Positions 46,801 through 61,800 of a DNA stretch of 64,000 bases are shown here, piece after piece (positions within the stretch are counted from its first letter, which is position 1; every line of letters begins with the position of its first letter). The stretch spans positions 248,001-312,000 of the forward strand of contig NZ_AQQU01000003.1 of NCBI RefSeq assembly GCF_002210105.1. Reading direction: 5' to 3'. The translations under genes and the position numbers were made by a program. The notes under the pieces were generated by a model that ran no database searches, was not told the origin of the DNA, and saw only the letters and a program-made list of their open reading frames with translations. This stretch comes from Oceanicola sp. 22II-s10i (GTDB lineage: Bacteria; Pseudomonadota; Alphaproteobacteria; Rhodobacterales; Rhodobacteraceae).

Positions 46801-49800
46801 CCGTCGGCCAGGCCCAGAACCTGCCCGTCATCGGTCAGCCGCGCGACGGTGGTGTCCGACAGCGACAGCTGCAGGTAATCGGCGGGCAGGGGCACGTCTG
46901 TCGCCCCGTCGGCGAAGCTGGCCGAGAAGCGCAGCGGGAAGCTTTCGCCGATGGCGATCCGGGGCACGCGGGTGACGATGTCGATGCCGGTCAGCGCGGG
47001 GTTGGTCACCTGAACCGGGATCTCGACGCGCGAGGCGGACCAGCCGTCGTCGGCGATCAGGACGATCTGCGCGGCACCGGTAAAGCCCGCCTCGGGGGTG
47101 AAGATCACGCTGCGCCCGTCGCGGGCGATGGTGGCCGTGCCGCCGGTGGCGCGGGCGACGGTGGCAAAGATCATGTCGCCCTCGGGATCGGTCAGCAGGT
47201 CGGTCAGGTCGGCCTCGGCACTGATGCCGGCATAGGCGGTCATGCCGGTGCCGCTCGCCTCGGGCGCGCGGTTCGCCGTGGCGCCGATGCTGCGGGCGTA
47301 GAGGCCGCGGTCGGTGGCGTCGGTGTCGCCGTCGCCGTCGATGTCGGCGGGCAGCAGCGTGGCGTCGTCCGCGTCCACGTCACCGTCGCGGTCCAGATCG
47401 CCGACCAGCGACAGGCGCGCCTGCCTCTCGCCCGCGGCGCCGGTCAGGGACAGCAGGTGCAGGCCCTGCGTCTCGGCGGAGAAGAGCAGCGTCGTGCTGC
47501 CGCCCGAGGTGCTGCGGGCCAGAAGGGTCAGGCCGGTCTGGGATGCGCCCGCCTGAACTTCGCCCGCGACCTCGAGCGCCAGCAGGACCGGGCCGCCCGC
47601 GACTTCGCTGCCGCGGATGTCCAGTGCCAGCTGTGCAGGCGTTTCGCCCGCCAGCGTGATCGCGAAGGGGGCCGCCGCCGCATCCGACAGCGGCGGTGCG
47701 ATGCCGGCCAGCGGCCGTGCGGTGCCGCCGTCGAACCACATGCCGGTGCCGGTGTCGGCCAGCAGGCCGCCCTGTGCCTCCCATGCGTAGCGGACCGAAG
47801 CGCCGCCGACCTGCCGGGCCAGCACCATCTGTCCCTGATCGTCGTAGCGGTAGACGGTGCGGCTGCCGTCGGCCAGTTCCAGCGCCTCGATCCGTCCGCC
47901 CGCGCCGCGTTCGAAGGTTGCCAGCAACTGGCCGTCGTGGCTGAGCCCGCTGTCGCTGACGCGCATGACCTCGCCATCCGCGAAGGTGACGGCGCGCACC
48001 TTGCCCGCGCCGGTGAGGGACCATGCGGTGCCGTCGGGGCCCGTCAGGGTGAAAATCGCGGTGTCGAAGGTCGCCGGGGCCCATGGCGCGGCGGTGAAGG
48101 GGTCGAAGAACCGCCCGCCCGACAGCGCCAGCCACGGCGCCGCGGCCTCCAGCGTCCAGCCCGGTGCGGCGGCGTCGGTGGTGAAGACCGGTCGCGCCAG
48201 CGTGCCGCCGCCGAAGCGTTGCGTTTCCGCACCCACCGTGAAGCCGACGCGCGGCCCGTTCGGCAGGGTCAGCTGCAACCGGCTGTCGAGCGCCATGCCG
48301 CGCGGGGCCCCGGTGTCGCTGCGCCCGGTGTGACCCGGTTCGACGGCGAGCGCGAGGCTGTCCCAGTGCGCGATCCATGCGCTGCCGAAGACACCGGTCT
48401 GGCCGCCCGAAACCATCGGGTCGTGCCTGCGGGTCAGGGCAAAGCTGTTGTCGCCGACCCGGACCACCGCGTCGGTCGCCTGCGCGAAGGGGGCGTCGGC
48501 CTTGGTCTGGCTGGCGATCTCGACCGACTGGGTGGTGACGGTCCGGCGTCCGCTGAGGTCGGTGGCGTCGAGCACAAGGTCGTAGAACCCGTTGGTCAGC
48601 AGGGCGGGGTCGAGCGTGGCGAGCGCCCCGCTCAGCGGTTCGGTGCCCGAGGCGATCACCGTCTCGTCGCCGGTCAGCAGGTTGCGGGCCGTCAGGTGCC
48701 ACGTGTCGAGCGCCGCGTCCTCGATCGTGCCGAGGATCGCAACCGCCCCGGTGACGGGGGCGTGACCGATGGTCCGCTCGATGCTCAGCACCGGCGGCGC
48801 GGTGTCGGCGGGGTCGCGGACGCGGATCACGGTGTCCGCCCGTCCGGTGGCGCCGTTGGCCCCGATGGCCTCGGCCCGGACCTCGATCCGGCCGGGCGTG
48901 CCGGTGGCGATGGTGATGCTGCCGTCCGCCGCAAGCGGTGCGGCCACGCCGTCGACGAACACCCGCAGGCTGTCTACGGGGCCGAGGCTGTCGGCACGGA
49001 CGCTCAGCGTCACCTTCTGACCCGGCACGACGGGGAAATCCGGCGTCGCGATCAGTGTCACGACCGGCGCTTCGGGCAGGGCCGTCACACGGACCAGCAG
49101 CGGCGCGCGCGTCGTGGTCGACCCGTCCGACACGGTGACGAAGATCAGGGTGTCGCCCAGCTGGTCGACCGAAGGCGTCCAGCGCAGCCGCCCTGTGGCG
49201 GCGTTGAGCGTCGCCCCTTCGGGCAGGCCCTCGGCCGCCCATGTCAGGGCGTCGTCGGCATCCGGGTCCTCGGCGGCGAGCCTCAGGTCCAGCGCATCGC
49301 CCAGCGTCAGCAGGCGGCTCTGCGCCGCGACGACGGGCGCGCGGTTCACGTTGTCGACGATCACCGTCACCTGCCGCTCGGTCTGCGCGCCCGAGGTGTC
49401 GATGGCGGCAAAGCGCAGGTCGCGGGTTCCGGCGTCGCCATAGCCGGGCGTCCATGTGAACAGGCCCGTGGCCGTGTCGAAGGCCGCGCCGTCCGGCAGC
49501 GGCGTCAGGCTTTCGAAGCGGATCGGGTCGGCATCGGGGTCCGCGCCGATCAGCTGGATCGTCAGCTCGGTTCCTTCCCGCCCGCGCTGGACGGGCAGGG
49601 GCGTCAGGATCGGGGCCGCGTTGGTGTTGGTGACCTCGATCGAGATCGTCTCGCTGGTCGAGGCGCTGCCGTCGGTGACGGTCAGGACGATATCCTCGTA
49701 AAGCCCCGCCGCGAAACCGCCCGGTGTCCAGCTCAGCAGGCCGGTCGTCCGGTCCAGCGTCGCGCCGCCAGGCAGGCCGGTGGCGGTATAGGTCAGCGCG

Positions 49801-52800
49801 TCGTCGTCGGGGTCGATGCCCGACAGCTGCAGCGACAGGGGCTCGCCCTCGGCGACCGTCTGGTCGCCGACCGGCAGCAGCACCGGCGCGCCGTTCGCGG
49901 CCCGCACGGTCACGGTCAGCGTGACGGCATCCGACCCGACCGGGCCCGCGCCGTTGTTGCCATTGTCCGCGACGCGGATCGTGATCTCGTGCGCGCCCGC
50001 CTGCGCGGCAGTCGGGGTCCATGTCAGGGCCGCGCGACCGTAGAACGTGTCCGGCGTCAGCATCGCGCCGTCCGGCAGACCCTCGGCCGAGAAGGTCAGC
50101 GGATCGCCGTCCGGGTCGACGGCCTGCAGCGGCAGGGTGAACGGCTGGCCGATCACCGCGACGGCGGCGTTCAACGTGGTCAGACGCGGCGGGACCGACG
50201 CGGCCTCGACCGACAGGACGAAGCTCTGTTCGTCCATACGCACATCCGCCGCCTCGCCGCCGCCGTCGTCGGTGGCGGTGATGCGGATCAGGTAGTCGCC
50301 CCGGTCGAAGGCCTCGGGCGCGAAGACCAGCGTGCTGCCGTCGAATGTCGCGAAGCCGGTGTCCGGGCCGAGCGTCATCGCCTCGACGTCGATGCCCACG
50401 CGGTCGGCGCTGGCCAGCGGCACCAGCGTCGCGACTACGGTCACGACGCCGCCGTCGCCGTCGGTGACGTTGACCGGCACTTCGATTGTCTGGCCCGCGT
50501 CGACGGACCGGTTCTCAAGCGCCTCGATCTCGGGGGCGAGGTTGAGGTTCAGCACCTCCAGTTCGAAGCGCGCGCGCGTGGTGGCAGGCGTGCCGGTGCC
50601 GTCGCCGTCATCGGTGGCGATGATCGTCAGTGTGTGGAGCCCGGCCTGATCGAGGCCCGGTGTCCAGACCAGTTGCGCCGTTTCCGCGTCGAATGTCGCG
50701 CCATCGGGCAGGCCCTCGATGGTGTAGGTGACGGGGTGGTCGGCGATCGCGTCCGGTATCTCGTAGAGCGAGCCGTCCGCCAGGCGGATCGGGGGCAGCC
50801 CGCCGGGATTGTCGGGATCCTCCGCTGCGAGGTTGAGGCCGAAGGGCTGACCCTCGACGATCTGGAACCGGCCGAGATCGGAAAAGACCGGCGCGGCGTT
50901 GGCATTGGTGACAACGATCCGTGCCACGGACTCGGTCACCGTCGCGCCGTCCGACACGCGGACCGGGATGTCGTAGGTGCCCCGCTGGGTATAGCCGGGG
51001 GTCCATTCGAAGACACCGGTTTCCGGGTCGATCGTCGCGCCGGGCGGCAGCATCGGGCTGAAGTAGCGCAGCGTCGTGCCGGGATCGGCGTCGGTGGCGG
51101 TGATGGTGAAACGCAGCGGATCGCCTTCGCGCAGCGACCGGGCCGGGATCGGGGCAATGACCGGCGGCGCGTTGCGTTCCGCGACCGATATGGTGACCGG
51201 CAGGGTGCTGGTCATCTCGCCGTCGCTGACCGTCAGGCGGATGATGTGGACGCCAGCCTGCGTATAGTCCGGTCGCCAGGACAGGATGCCCGTCCGGCTG
51301 TCGAACCGCGCGCCCGGCGGAAGGTCCTGCGCCAACGCCACCACCTGCCGGTATTCCGGGTCGCGGGCGAAGTAGATGGCCTCCAGCAATTCGCCTTCGC
51401 CGACGGTCAGGCTCTGTTCCGGTTCGAAGAAATACGGGGCCGCATTGCCGCCGCCGATGTCGATGGCCCAGGCCACGTCCGCGAAGGCGCCCCGGTTGTC
51501 ATAGACCCGCACCAGCACGCCTTCGCGCGTTGCGTGCTGCGTGCCGGGCATGAACCGCACCTCGCCGGTGTCGCGGTCGACGGTCAGCCCGTCCGGACCC
51601 GCGATCAGGACAAAGGCGAAATCGCCGCCCTCGTCATCCTCGACCGTGATGGTGCGCACGTATTCCTCGCCCGCCTCGGCCTCGGGGTCGGGGGTTTCGG
51701 GCACGCGGGGCGGGGTGTTTTCGGGCGGCAGGGCATAGACCCCGTGACCGACCGCGATGTGCAGCCCCTGCGGCGCGACGAAGGTGGCGGTGGTCGCCGT
51801 CAGCGTGTCGCCGGGACGGAAGAGGCCGCCTTCGGGCAGGTCGGGACCCAGCTCGATCAGCCACAGGTCGCTCGACCCCTGCGCGCCAACGGCCGCGCCG
51901 TCGAAATACTGCGCCGGATCCAGCACCAGCCGCAGCGGGACGACCAGATCGTCGCTGCCGGTGTTGGTGACGCTGACGTCCCACGATACGGTCCCGTCGG
52001 TGCGGTCCCGCCGGGTGGCGCTGAAGGCGATGTCGACCGCGTTGCTGAAATCGGTCAGGACGGTGAAGCGGCTCTCGAACGAGGTGCCGATCGCTAGTCC
52101 CGCCTGCGTGGACACGCTGTCCGTGATCGACAGCGTGTAATCGTCGGTCGGCAGGCCGTCGACCTCGAGCGTCACCGTCCGGCTGGTGGTGTCGTAGCGG
52201 ATGTCGAGCAGGGTGATGACGACACCGCTGGCGGTGCTGAGCAGGTAGTTCGCGGGATTGAGGACCGAGGCGGGATCGTCGACTTCGCCCGCCAGCATGT
52301 CGCTGTCGAAGGTGATGCGGACCTCGGAGACCACGTCGGTCTGCACCGCCCCGTCGCCGGGGCTGACCGCGATGACGGTGGGCGCGGTCGTGGGGTTGAC
52401 CACGTCGATCCCCGCGCCGTTGGCGATAAGGATGCGGCCGTCCGCCGTGCTGATCAGGCTGTCGCCGCGCGTGCTGCCGACACCCAGCGTGGCCGTCTGA
52501 CGGGTCGCGGCGTCGAGCAGCACAAGCGCCGCGAGGCCGGTGGTCGGATCGACCGCGCTGGTGATGAAGGCCAGCCCTTCCAGATCGGTCCCTTGGCGTC
52601 CGAAGACGATGGATTCCGCATCGACCCCGACCTGCGCGACGACCTCGGCGCGGCCTTCGGCGTCGAACCGCAGGATGTCGCCCTGATCGGGCCATGACGT
52701 CGACCACAGCGCCCCGTCCGGTCCGAAGGCCAGCCCGCCGACGCGAGTGAAGGAGAAGGGGGTGAAGGTTTCGCTGACGGGGTCGAAGACCTCGACGCCC

Positions 52801-55800
52801 AGACCCGACGAGACGTAGATCAGGCCGGTGTCCGGGTCGATGGCGAGGCTCTGGGTCAGACCTTCGCCATAGGCGTTCAGTGTCGCGCCGGTGACCGGGT
52901 CGATCAGCAGCAGCTGGCGGCCCGACATCGCCCACAACCGTCCGTCGTTGCCGAACGCCATGTCGTAGATCGGCGTCCCGGTGCGCCCGACCTCGGTCCG
53001 CGCATCGGTCAGCGCGCCGTAGGGTGGCACCTCGTAGAGCGTGCTGCGGTTCGGCCCGCCGACGATCAGGATGCGCCCGTCGGGCGCTTCGGCCAGCGCC
53101 GTGGTGCCGATCCCGGCGCTGTCGACATCCGGGAACCCGCGGGCGAAGGCCGCCGCCGAGAAGGGGGACAGGACCGTGTCGTAGAACGAGGGCGAGGCGC
53201 CGGGGACCGGGGCGGGGACCCCGTCGAGGACCTGCAGGAACAGCGGGTCGGCGGTGACCTCGGCGGGCACCGGTTCGGCCAGCGGCGTGGCGGCGGTCGA
53301 GGCGCCGAAGCCGCCCCCGCCGAGATTGACTGCGAAGCCGTCGCCGGGGGCCGAGATGCCAGCGGGCGGACGTTCGGTGTTGCCGGCGTTGTCGGTCGCC
53401 AGCGCAAGGAATTCGTAGCTGACGCCCGGCTCGCCTTCGAAGCTGAAGACGCCGTCCGTGTTCTGGGCCGAGATCAGGCGATAGTCACCGCCGTCCGCCG
53501 CCGCATAGAGGCTGACGTGCCGCACGCCCGACCGCGCGTCGGTGGCGGTCCAGGACAGGGTATAGCGGTCGGTCCCGCCGACCGGGGTGACCCGCAGCGT
53601 CGTCGCCGGTGCGACCGTGTCGATGGTCTGGCGGACCGTGTTCGTCAGGTCCGATGGCCGGGTGTCGTAAAGGACCGTCGCCGTCGTCTCGATCACCGCG
53701 CCGTCCGCGACCCGCGTGCCGGGCGAGACCGCGTAGGTGACGGCGCCGGTCGGATCGTCGCCGCCGAGCAGCCCCGCGCCGGTCGTCGCCAGTTCCCCGG
53801 TCGTCGGATCGATGGCCTGGATCAGCCATGTCGCCGTGCGGGACGGTATGTCGATGCCGGCCGAAACCCGCAGGACATAGCCGCGCGAGCCCGTCAGGTC
53901 GAGTTCGGTCTGGAACAGCGCCCGGTCGTCGGGCGCGTTGATCACCACATCACCCAGCCGGACGGAGCCCAGCCGGAAACTGCGGGGATCGAGATCGGCG
54001 TCGAGCTCGGTCGTGACGCGGATCTCCTGCACCGGCTGGCCACCCTCGGCATCGCCGAAGCGGACCTCGAACGGCAGCTGCGCGTTGCCGGGCACAAGCT
54101 GTTCCGCGCCGTAGCCCTGCGGCCCGATGATCGCGGCATTGCGGCCCGCCGCCTCGATCTCTTCGAGGAACCTGCCGAGATCCAGCGGGCTCAGGTCGCC
54201 GGTCGAAAGGTCCGAGCCGACATCCGGCAGCGCATCGCCGAAGCCGAGGGGGGAGTAGACGTTGAACGACTGGAACAGGGTCGGATAGGTCAGCGACAGC
54301 GCGTAATCCGCGGGATCGGGCAGGGCGGGGACGGGAATGTCGAGCGGCGGGATGTTGTCGCCGAACCGGACGTCATAGCGCGCGATATCCGCCGTCAGCC
54401 CGTCGTCGTTGCCATACCATTCCCGCATCTTGGCAAAGAACGCCACGAGGTCGGTCGAGGTGCGGAAGGTCTCGGCCCCGCCGTTCAGCAGCACGCCCAT
54501 CGACAGGGTCGACAGCAGGCTGGCGACATGGCCGCGCTCGCGCGGCTCCGGTGCTTCGCCGTCGGGCCGCAGGATGCCCGCCGTCTCCAGCGCCATGAGG
54601 TAGCTTTCGGCCCAGGCCTCGGCATCGCCCGCGATCGCGGTCAGCGCGCCCTGCGCCTGCGGATCGGCAAGGATCGCGTCGCGCAGGCGTGCGGCCTCGG
54701 CCAGCTGGATCTCGACGAACTCCTCGCGGGTCAGCGGGGTCGCGGCGGCAAGGACGTGGAACTGGAACGGGGCATAGAGGCGGACGGCGTCGTCGATCAC
54801 CTCGACACGCCGGTCGCGGAAGATCAGGTCGAAGACCGGGTTGACCGCCGCCAGATCGCCGGGCCCGCCATCCAGCGCGCCCTGTTCGCGCAGATCGGGG
54901 AAGGCGTCGTAGAGATATTCCCGGACCTGCTCGAAATCGCGGTCCACCAGCGCCTGCAGCACCGGGTAGGTCTGGATGTTGAAGCTGAGCGCGGCCAGCC
55001 CGCCGGTCGGCAGATCGAGCGCGAAGCCCGGCGCCAGCATGTGCCCGTTGGTGTTCACCCGCGCGTCGAGCTCGGTCCAGACGACACCGCCGCCCGCGTC
55101 GGTCTGCGGGGCCCCGGCAAGGTTCGTGGTGAACTTGAGGAACGGCAGGTCGTAGACCCCCTCGGCGGTGCCGAGGTTCGGCGCGCCGAAGGTGAAATGC
55201 ACGTAGGGCGCGTCGATGTTCGAATAGTTCTGCAGCGTCAGGGCGTAGTTGCCGGTGCCGCCGACCGGCACGATGCGCGGCCCGCCGAGGGCCAGCCCGA
55301 TCTGGTTCTCGATCGCCCGTTCGACGAGGAACCGGTAGGGCATGATCGCCGAGGCGCCGTCGGGGTTGATGACTTCGACGTCATAGAGCCCGCGTTCCGC
55401 CCCTTCGAGGTCGAAGACCGCCACGATCCGCGACCCGTTCACCACCTCCTGTTTCACCGGCAGGACGGAGGCCACGCCGGGCCGGGTCAGCCTGAGCACC
55501 GCGCCGGGGGCAAAGCTCGCGCCCTCGACCACGGCGCTGACATAGCGCCCGTCGCCCACGCGGTCCTGTCTGACGTCGGTGATCTGGAACGGCAGCGCCT
55601 CGGAGATCAGGACGGTGTCCTGCGCCGTCTCGCCGATGTTGCGGACGAGGATATAATACTCGCCGGGCAGGGTCGATCCCACGGTCGCCGTCTGCCGTGC
55701 CCCGAGCGGGGTGTCGTAGATCGCGTCATAGGCCGCGCCGCCCGGCATCCCTTCGTAACGGACAAAGACCTCCAGCTGCGCCTCGGGATCGGCCGAGGCG

Positions 55801-58800
55801 AACTGCGTGCGCATGGTCTGGCCGAGACCGGTGGTCACGCGGAACAGCCGTTCCTCGCCCGCGGCAAGGGTCAGCGCCTCGGGCACGCCCAGCTGGATCT
55901 CGGGTGTCAGGATGAAGTTCGCGGTATCGGTCACCGCCTGGTTGTTGGCGGTCAGCCCGTCCTCGTTCACCTCGTCCCGGATGTCGGAGCGGACGATGAA
56001 GCGGTAGGAGCCTTCGATGGCCACGGGAAGGCGCGCGGTCAGTTCCGCGCGATAGCTGCCGCCCGCATCCAGCGGGCCGGTCCGGGTCACGCGGCCGATC
56101 AGCCGGTCGCCAAGGTCGAAACCGGCGTCCGAGGACAGGTAGACCGCGTCGGTCCAGCTGCCGGTGGCGGGGGCGCTGCCCTGGTTGGTGACGGTCCAGC
56201 CGACCGTGACCTCTTCGCCCACGACGAAGTCACCGCTCACGCCGACGTCCGAGGTCACGAGATCCGCGGGCGGGGGTTCGCGGAAGCGGATCGGCGTGGC
56301 CGAGGCGCGGGTGTTGTTGCGTTCCAGACCGCCCTCGTAGACCGCCCCGATCGGCGTGGCGGCCGAGGCGCGGTCGGTGACGACGAACAGGTAGTATTCG
56401 CCGCTCAGCACTTGCCGGGGTGTCAGATCGCGGGTGATGGCATAGCTTTCGCCCGCCGCCAGCCCGTCCTCGTGCCGGTAGGACCCGAGGTAGATGTCCG
56501 ACGAAGGGTCGAGCGATTCATCGCGGGACAGGTAGATCAGGTCGGTCCATGCGGACTGGCTGTCGGGCGTGTCGGTGCCCGCGTTGGTGATCTCCCACGT
56601 CACTTGCAGGCGTTCGCCGCGGACGAGCTCGTCGGGCACTTCGATCCGCGCGACCTGCAGGTCGGGGCCGGGCGCCGCCGTGACGGTGCGCTGCAGGGCA
56701 ATGACGTTGTCGCCTTCGCCCTGAAATTCCTGCACCGGGTTCGTGTAGCTGGCCCGCACCCCGCGCAGGCCCTCGGCCACGTCCGAGCGGGAATAGATGC
56801 CGCCGCCCACGGTGCGGCTGTCGGTTTCGATCAGGATGTGGAACGGGCCCGAGATCCCGACCGGCAGCGTGATGTCGCCCAGCACGTCATAGCTTTCGCC
56901 CGCCGCCAGCGGGCCGCGGTGCAGGAACTCGGCCAGCAGCGTGTCGGACCCGTCCAGCCCGCCATCGCGGGACAGGAAGACGCGGTCATGCCACTCCTCG
57001 GCCTCCGCGGTGCGGTTTCCGGTGTTCGTGACGGTGAAGGCGATCGGGACGGTCGCCCCGGCGGTCAGGTCCTCGGTCAGGGTGCGGGTGGTGATGGTCA
57101 GGTTCGGTTCGGCGAACACCACGTCGAACCGGGCGCTGGCCGTGTTGTTGTCGTTGGCCGCCCCCTCGTAGACCGAGCCGGTGTAGAGATCCCGCGTGGC
57201 GCTCAGGGTGCCCGATGTCGCCTCGCGTTCCGCCGCGCGGCCGGTGACGCCGCTGTCGGTGATGATATGGATGAAGTAGGGCCCGTCGATTCCGGCGGGC
57301 AGGCTGACCTCGGCGCTGGCGGTGTAGCGGTCGCCGTTGCTCAGGGGGGCCTCGGGGGTGATGGTCTGGACCGCCAGCCGCGTCGCACGGCTGAGGTTCA
57401 GGACCGGGTCGGGGCTGATCCAGACCGCATCGAACCACGACTGCGTGCCATCCCATACGTCGGGACCGGTGTATTCGACAGTCCACGACACGGTGGCCGG
57501 GCTGCCCGACCGGGTGCCGTCGGCGGGCGGGGTCACGGCGACCACCTGCAGATCGCCCGCCTCGGCGGTGATGTCGGCGGCGGTCGACATCAGGTTGTCG
57601 GTCTCGTCCTCCTCGCCCACGCCGAAGCCGCGCGCCGGCTGGTCGACGACCACGTGCACATACATGCCCGACAGTCCCGGCGGCAGCTCGATGGTCTCGG
57701 ACCGGGTATAGCCCGCGCCGAGGTCCAGCGGCCCCTCGTTCACGAAGCTGCCGAGCTGCCAGACCGTCGCGCCGGGGGCGTCCAGATCGGCCATGTCGGA
57801 CAGATAGACCACGTCCTGCCAGCGCGCGCCGCCATTCACGGCGGCATTGCCGAGGTTTTCCACCGACCACGACACGGTGACGCTGTCGCGGCCCGACACC
57901 GCCGGTCCGTCGATGCTCACGCCACCTGCGACGAGGTTCGGCAGGCGCGGGGTGAAACCGATCACGTCGATCGCCCGGCCCTTGTAGTTGTTGCTGTCCA
58001 GTTCGTTCGGATCGTCCGGGTTCTCGTTCCCGGCCAGCGTGTCCTCGACCACCAGATCGGTGCTGTCGGTCCACGGCGTGATGAACCAGCGCCCGCCTTC
58101 CAATGTCTCGGGGATCTTGACCCGGACGGTGCGGGTGTAGCTTTCGCCCAGTTCCAGCACGCCGTTGTTGGCCACGCTCGCCAGCAGGATCGCGCCGTTG
58201 CCCTTGGCAAAGTCGACCTCGCCGGGATCGTCGACCTTGGGGAGCGTGTTCGGTCGGCGCGGGTCCTTCGCGATCCAGATCGTGTCGGTCCAGCGGCCGG
58301 TGAAGGTCTCGTTCAGCCCGTCGTTGCGGACGGTGTAGCGGACCTCGATCTCGGACCCCGCGACGACCTGCGTCGGTGCGATCACGTTGCCGGCGATCAG
58401 GTCCGGCTTTGGCGCCGGGTCGATCTCGATCTGCGCCGATGCGGTGTTGTCGCGTTCCAGCGGGAATTCGTCGACGTTCGAGAAGGCGTCGGTGGACACG
58501 ATGACATGCGCCGGTCCGCCGAAGCGCAGCGGGATCACCATCGGATCGGTGGTGAAGCGATAGCTTTCGCCGGGTGCGAGCGCCGAGAGGTTCTCGAACG
58601 TGCCGAGCAGCAGGTCGTCGGAGCCGAGTGTGGCGTCGAGCGACAGGTAGACCCGGTCGAACCAGCGCCCGGTGGCCGCAACGCTGCCCTGGTTGATGAT
58701 CTCGTAGGTCGCCGTGATCGTCGCGCCCGCCGAGACCTCGTCGGTCGCTTCGATGAACGAGACCTGAAGGTTCGGACGGGGCAGGGGCGCGATGTCGATG

Positions 58801-61800
58801 ACGCCGTCGTCCTCGGTCCGGTTGTTCTCGCCCCGCGCGCCGTGTTCGTAGAGCGTGGCGCGGTCGTTGGTGACGACGACGATCCGGTGCGGGCCGGAGA
58901 CACGGGCGGGCAGGGTGATGCGTTCGGTGCGCTGGTAGCCCAGCCCGGCGGGCACGGCGGTGTCCGAGGCAAAGCGGCCCATGAAGACGGGCGCCCTGGT
59001 CGTGTCCAGCGGGACCAGATAGACCGCATCGGTCCAGCTGCCCTGCGCCGTCGCCTCGCCCAGGTTCTCGACCCGCCACGACACGTCGATCTGCGACCCT
59101 TCGGTGGTGGTCGGTGTCACCGCGATCTCGGCCACCCGCAGGTCGGGTGAGGGGCTGAGGGTGATTTCGCTTTCGGCGAGCGTTGAGGCGTTGTTGTTCG
59201 TGAAGATGAACTCGAACGGCCCGCGCGTCGTGACGCGGACGTAGACCTTGCCGGAGACCCCGTCCGGGACGCGGACGGATGCGGTCCGGGTATAGCTGTC
59301 GTCGGTGGCCAGTGCGCCGACGCGGGTGAAGCCTTCGGAATGGATCCGCTGGGTCGCGGCGGCGTCGGCAAAGATCTCGACCGTGTCGGTCCACGACCCG
59401 CTATCTGTGGTGCCGATGCCCCGGTTGGCGACGGTCCACGTCACGCTCAGCGGCTGGCCGCTGGCACCCGTCGCCTCGGCCTCGATCGCCTCGACCTGCA
59501 GGTCGGCATAGGGGCGCGGCATGACGTCGACGGGATGGGCGACCTGCCCGATGTCGTTGGCGGTCTTGCCGGCCTGGAACACCTCGGCGCCCGCGTCGGT
59601 CTGGACGTAGACCAGCAGCCGGTCCGAGAATTGCGGCCCGAAGACCACCTCGGCCGAGGCATCGTATCCCGCGCCGAGCGCGAGGCCGCCGAACCGTTCG
59701 AAGACCGCCAGTTCGAAGTCGTCCGCATTGCCGATCACGTCATCGCGCGAGGCCATGACGCGGTCGGTCCAGCCGGTTTCCGTGCCGCGCCCGGTGCCCT
59801 GGTTCTCGACCCGCCAGTTGACGACGATCGTGGCGGGATCGCGGGCGGTGAATTCGGGGGCGGTGACCGAGGTGACGACCAGATCGGCATGGGGCGCGAG
59901 GTCGATGGACAGCGCGGCGGTGGCCGCGTTGTTGTCCTCGTTCGCCTCCAGCGCGCCGTTGTCGGCATCGGCCACGGCAAGGATGCGCCAGTCGCCGAAG
60001 AGCTCGATCGGGACGGTGGCCGAGAAGGTCTCGGACAGCGTGCCCTCCGGCGGCAGGGTCGCGTCGCGGGTCCATTCGGCAAGGACGATGTCGTCCTCGT
60101 CCAGCACGTCGTCCTGCGACAGGACCACGATGTCCCGGCGGCCCGCGGCGGCGATCCCCGGCCCGGTGTTGGCGAAGGTGACGGCCACCTCGACAGGCTG
60201 GCCCGAGGTGACCCGGTCCGGCCCGGCCAGAGCGGTGACGCGCAGGTCGGGGCTGTCCACGGCGATGGCGTCGGGCGCGGCGGCGAGGTTGGGGGCGTCG
60301 TCCGCCTCGAACACGCGGTCCTGCGCGTCGGAGAGGACCAGCACCTGGTAGCCGCCGGGCGCGATGTCGGGAAAGGCGAAGGTGACCTCGGCGTCGTAGC
60401 TTTCGCCCGGCTCGAGGTCGAAGTCCCGCGCCACGGTGGCGACGAGGGTGGCGTTTTCGACCGTGCCGTCCGGGCTGAGATAGACCCGGTCCACCCATGG
60501 CGCCGCGGCAAGGCCCGCGCCGGTGTTCTCGACCGTCCATGTCACCGTCGCCTCGCGCCCCGGCGACGCGGTGTCGGGCGCGGTCACGTCGCGGGTCAGA
60601 AGGTCGGGCGCGGGGCCGACGGTCAGGGTCGTCGGCGTAATCGCGGCGGTGGTGTTGTTCGTCTCGCCCTGGCCCTCGGGCACGGCGGACTGGCTATCGG
60701 TGGCCACCAGCACGAAGACCGGCCCGGTCAGCCGACCCCCGCCCGAGAAGAAGCCCGAGGCGGTGTAGCTTTCCCCCACGCCGAGCGGGCCGGAGCGGTC
60801 CAGCGTGCCGATCAGGATGTCGTTGCCGCTGAGGGTCCGGTCCGTGGACAGGTAGACGGCGTCGGTCCATGTTCCGGCGGCGGTGTCGGGGCCGGTGTTG
60901 CGGACGCGCCATTCGACCTTGAACGCATCGCCGTATCCGGCGGTGCCGGGGGCCGCGACCGCTTCGACCACGAGGTCCGACACCGGGGCGGTCAGCGCAA
61001 TGGAGCGGTCCGACGCATTGTCCGCGCGGGTGTCGGGTTCCACGACCTGCGCCCCGGCATCCGCGATCAAGGCGATGCGGAAATTGCCGTCCAGATCGAC
61101 GGGCAGGCGGATCCTGGCCGAGCCGGTATAGGACCCGTCACGGGCCAACGCGCCGGTATGCGTGACCTCGGTCAGCAGGATGTCGTCCGCATCGCCGATG
61201 ATCGAATCCCGCGACAGCACGATCCGGTCGATCCATTCGGCGGCAGCCGTGGGTTCGCCCGCGTTGCGGACCTGCCAGCTCAGCGCGATTTCCTGCCCGC
61301 CGGTGCCCGTGTCCGGGGCCGTGAAGCGGGTCACGCGCAGGTCGGGATACTGCTTCTCCGCCGCCGTGAAATCGAAGGAGACCGGCTGATCGTAGCCGTT
61401 GCCGCCATCCGGTGCGACCTCGACGATGCCGATCTGGCCCGAAGCGTTGCGGTTGGAATAGACCTGCGCCCTGAGCTCGCCGGAGCCGAGTTGGCCTTCC
61501 GGCAGGGTCGCGACGATCTGGTGGCGCACGCGGTCGCCGGGGGCGAGCGGCGCTCCGGTATGCTGGACGGCTCCGTTGAAGACCTGCCCGAACACGCCGA
61601 GGTTCTGGATGAAGACGCGATCGGACCATGCTTCGCGGGTCACCGCGTTGCCGGCGTTGACCACGTCCCAGCTGATCGTCACCTGACCGCCCGCGGTCGG
61701 GGCGGTTTCCGCGATGGCGATGTTCTCGATCTTCAGGTCGGGGGCGGACACGATCGAAAGCGCGGTGGCGTTGTTGTCCTCGGCGTCCCCGGCTTCGTTG

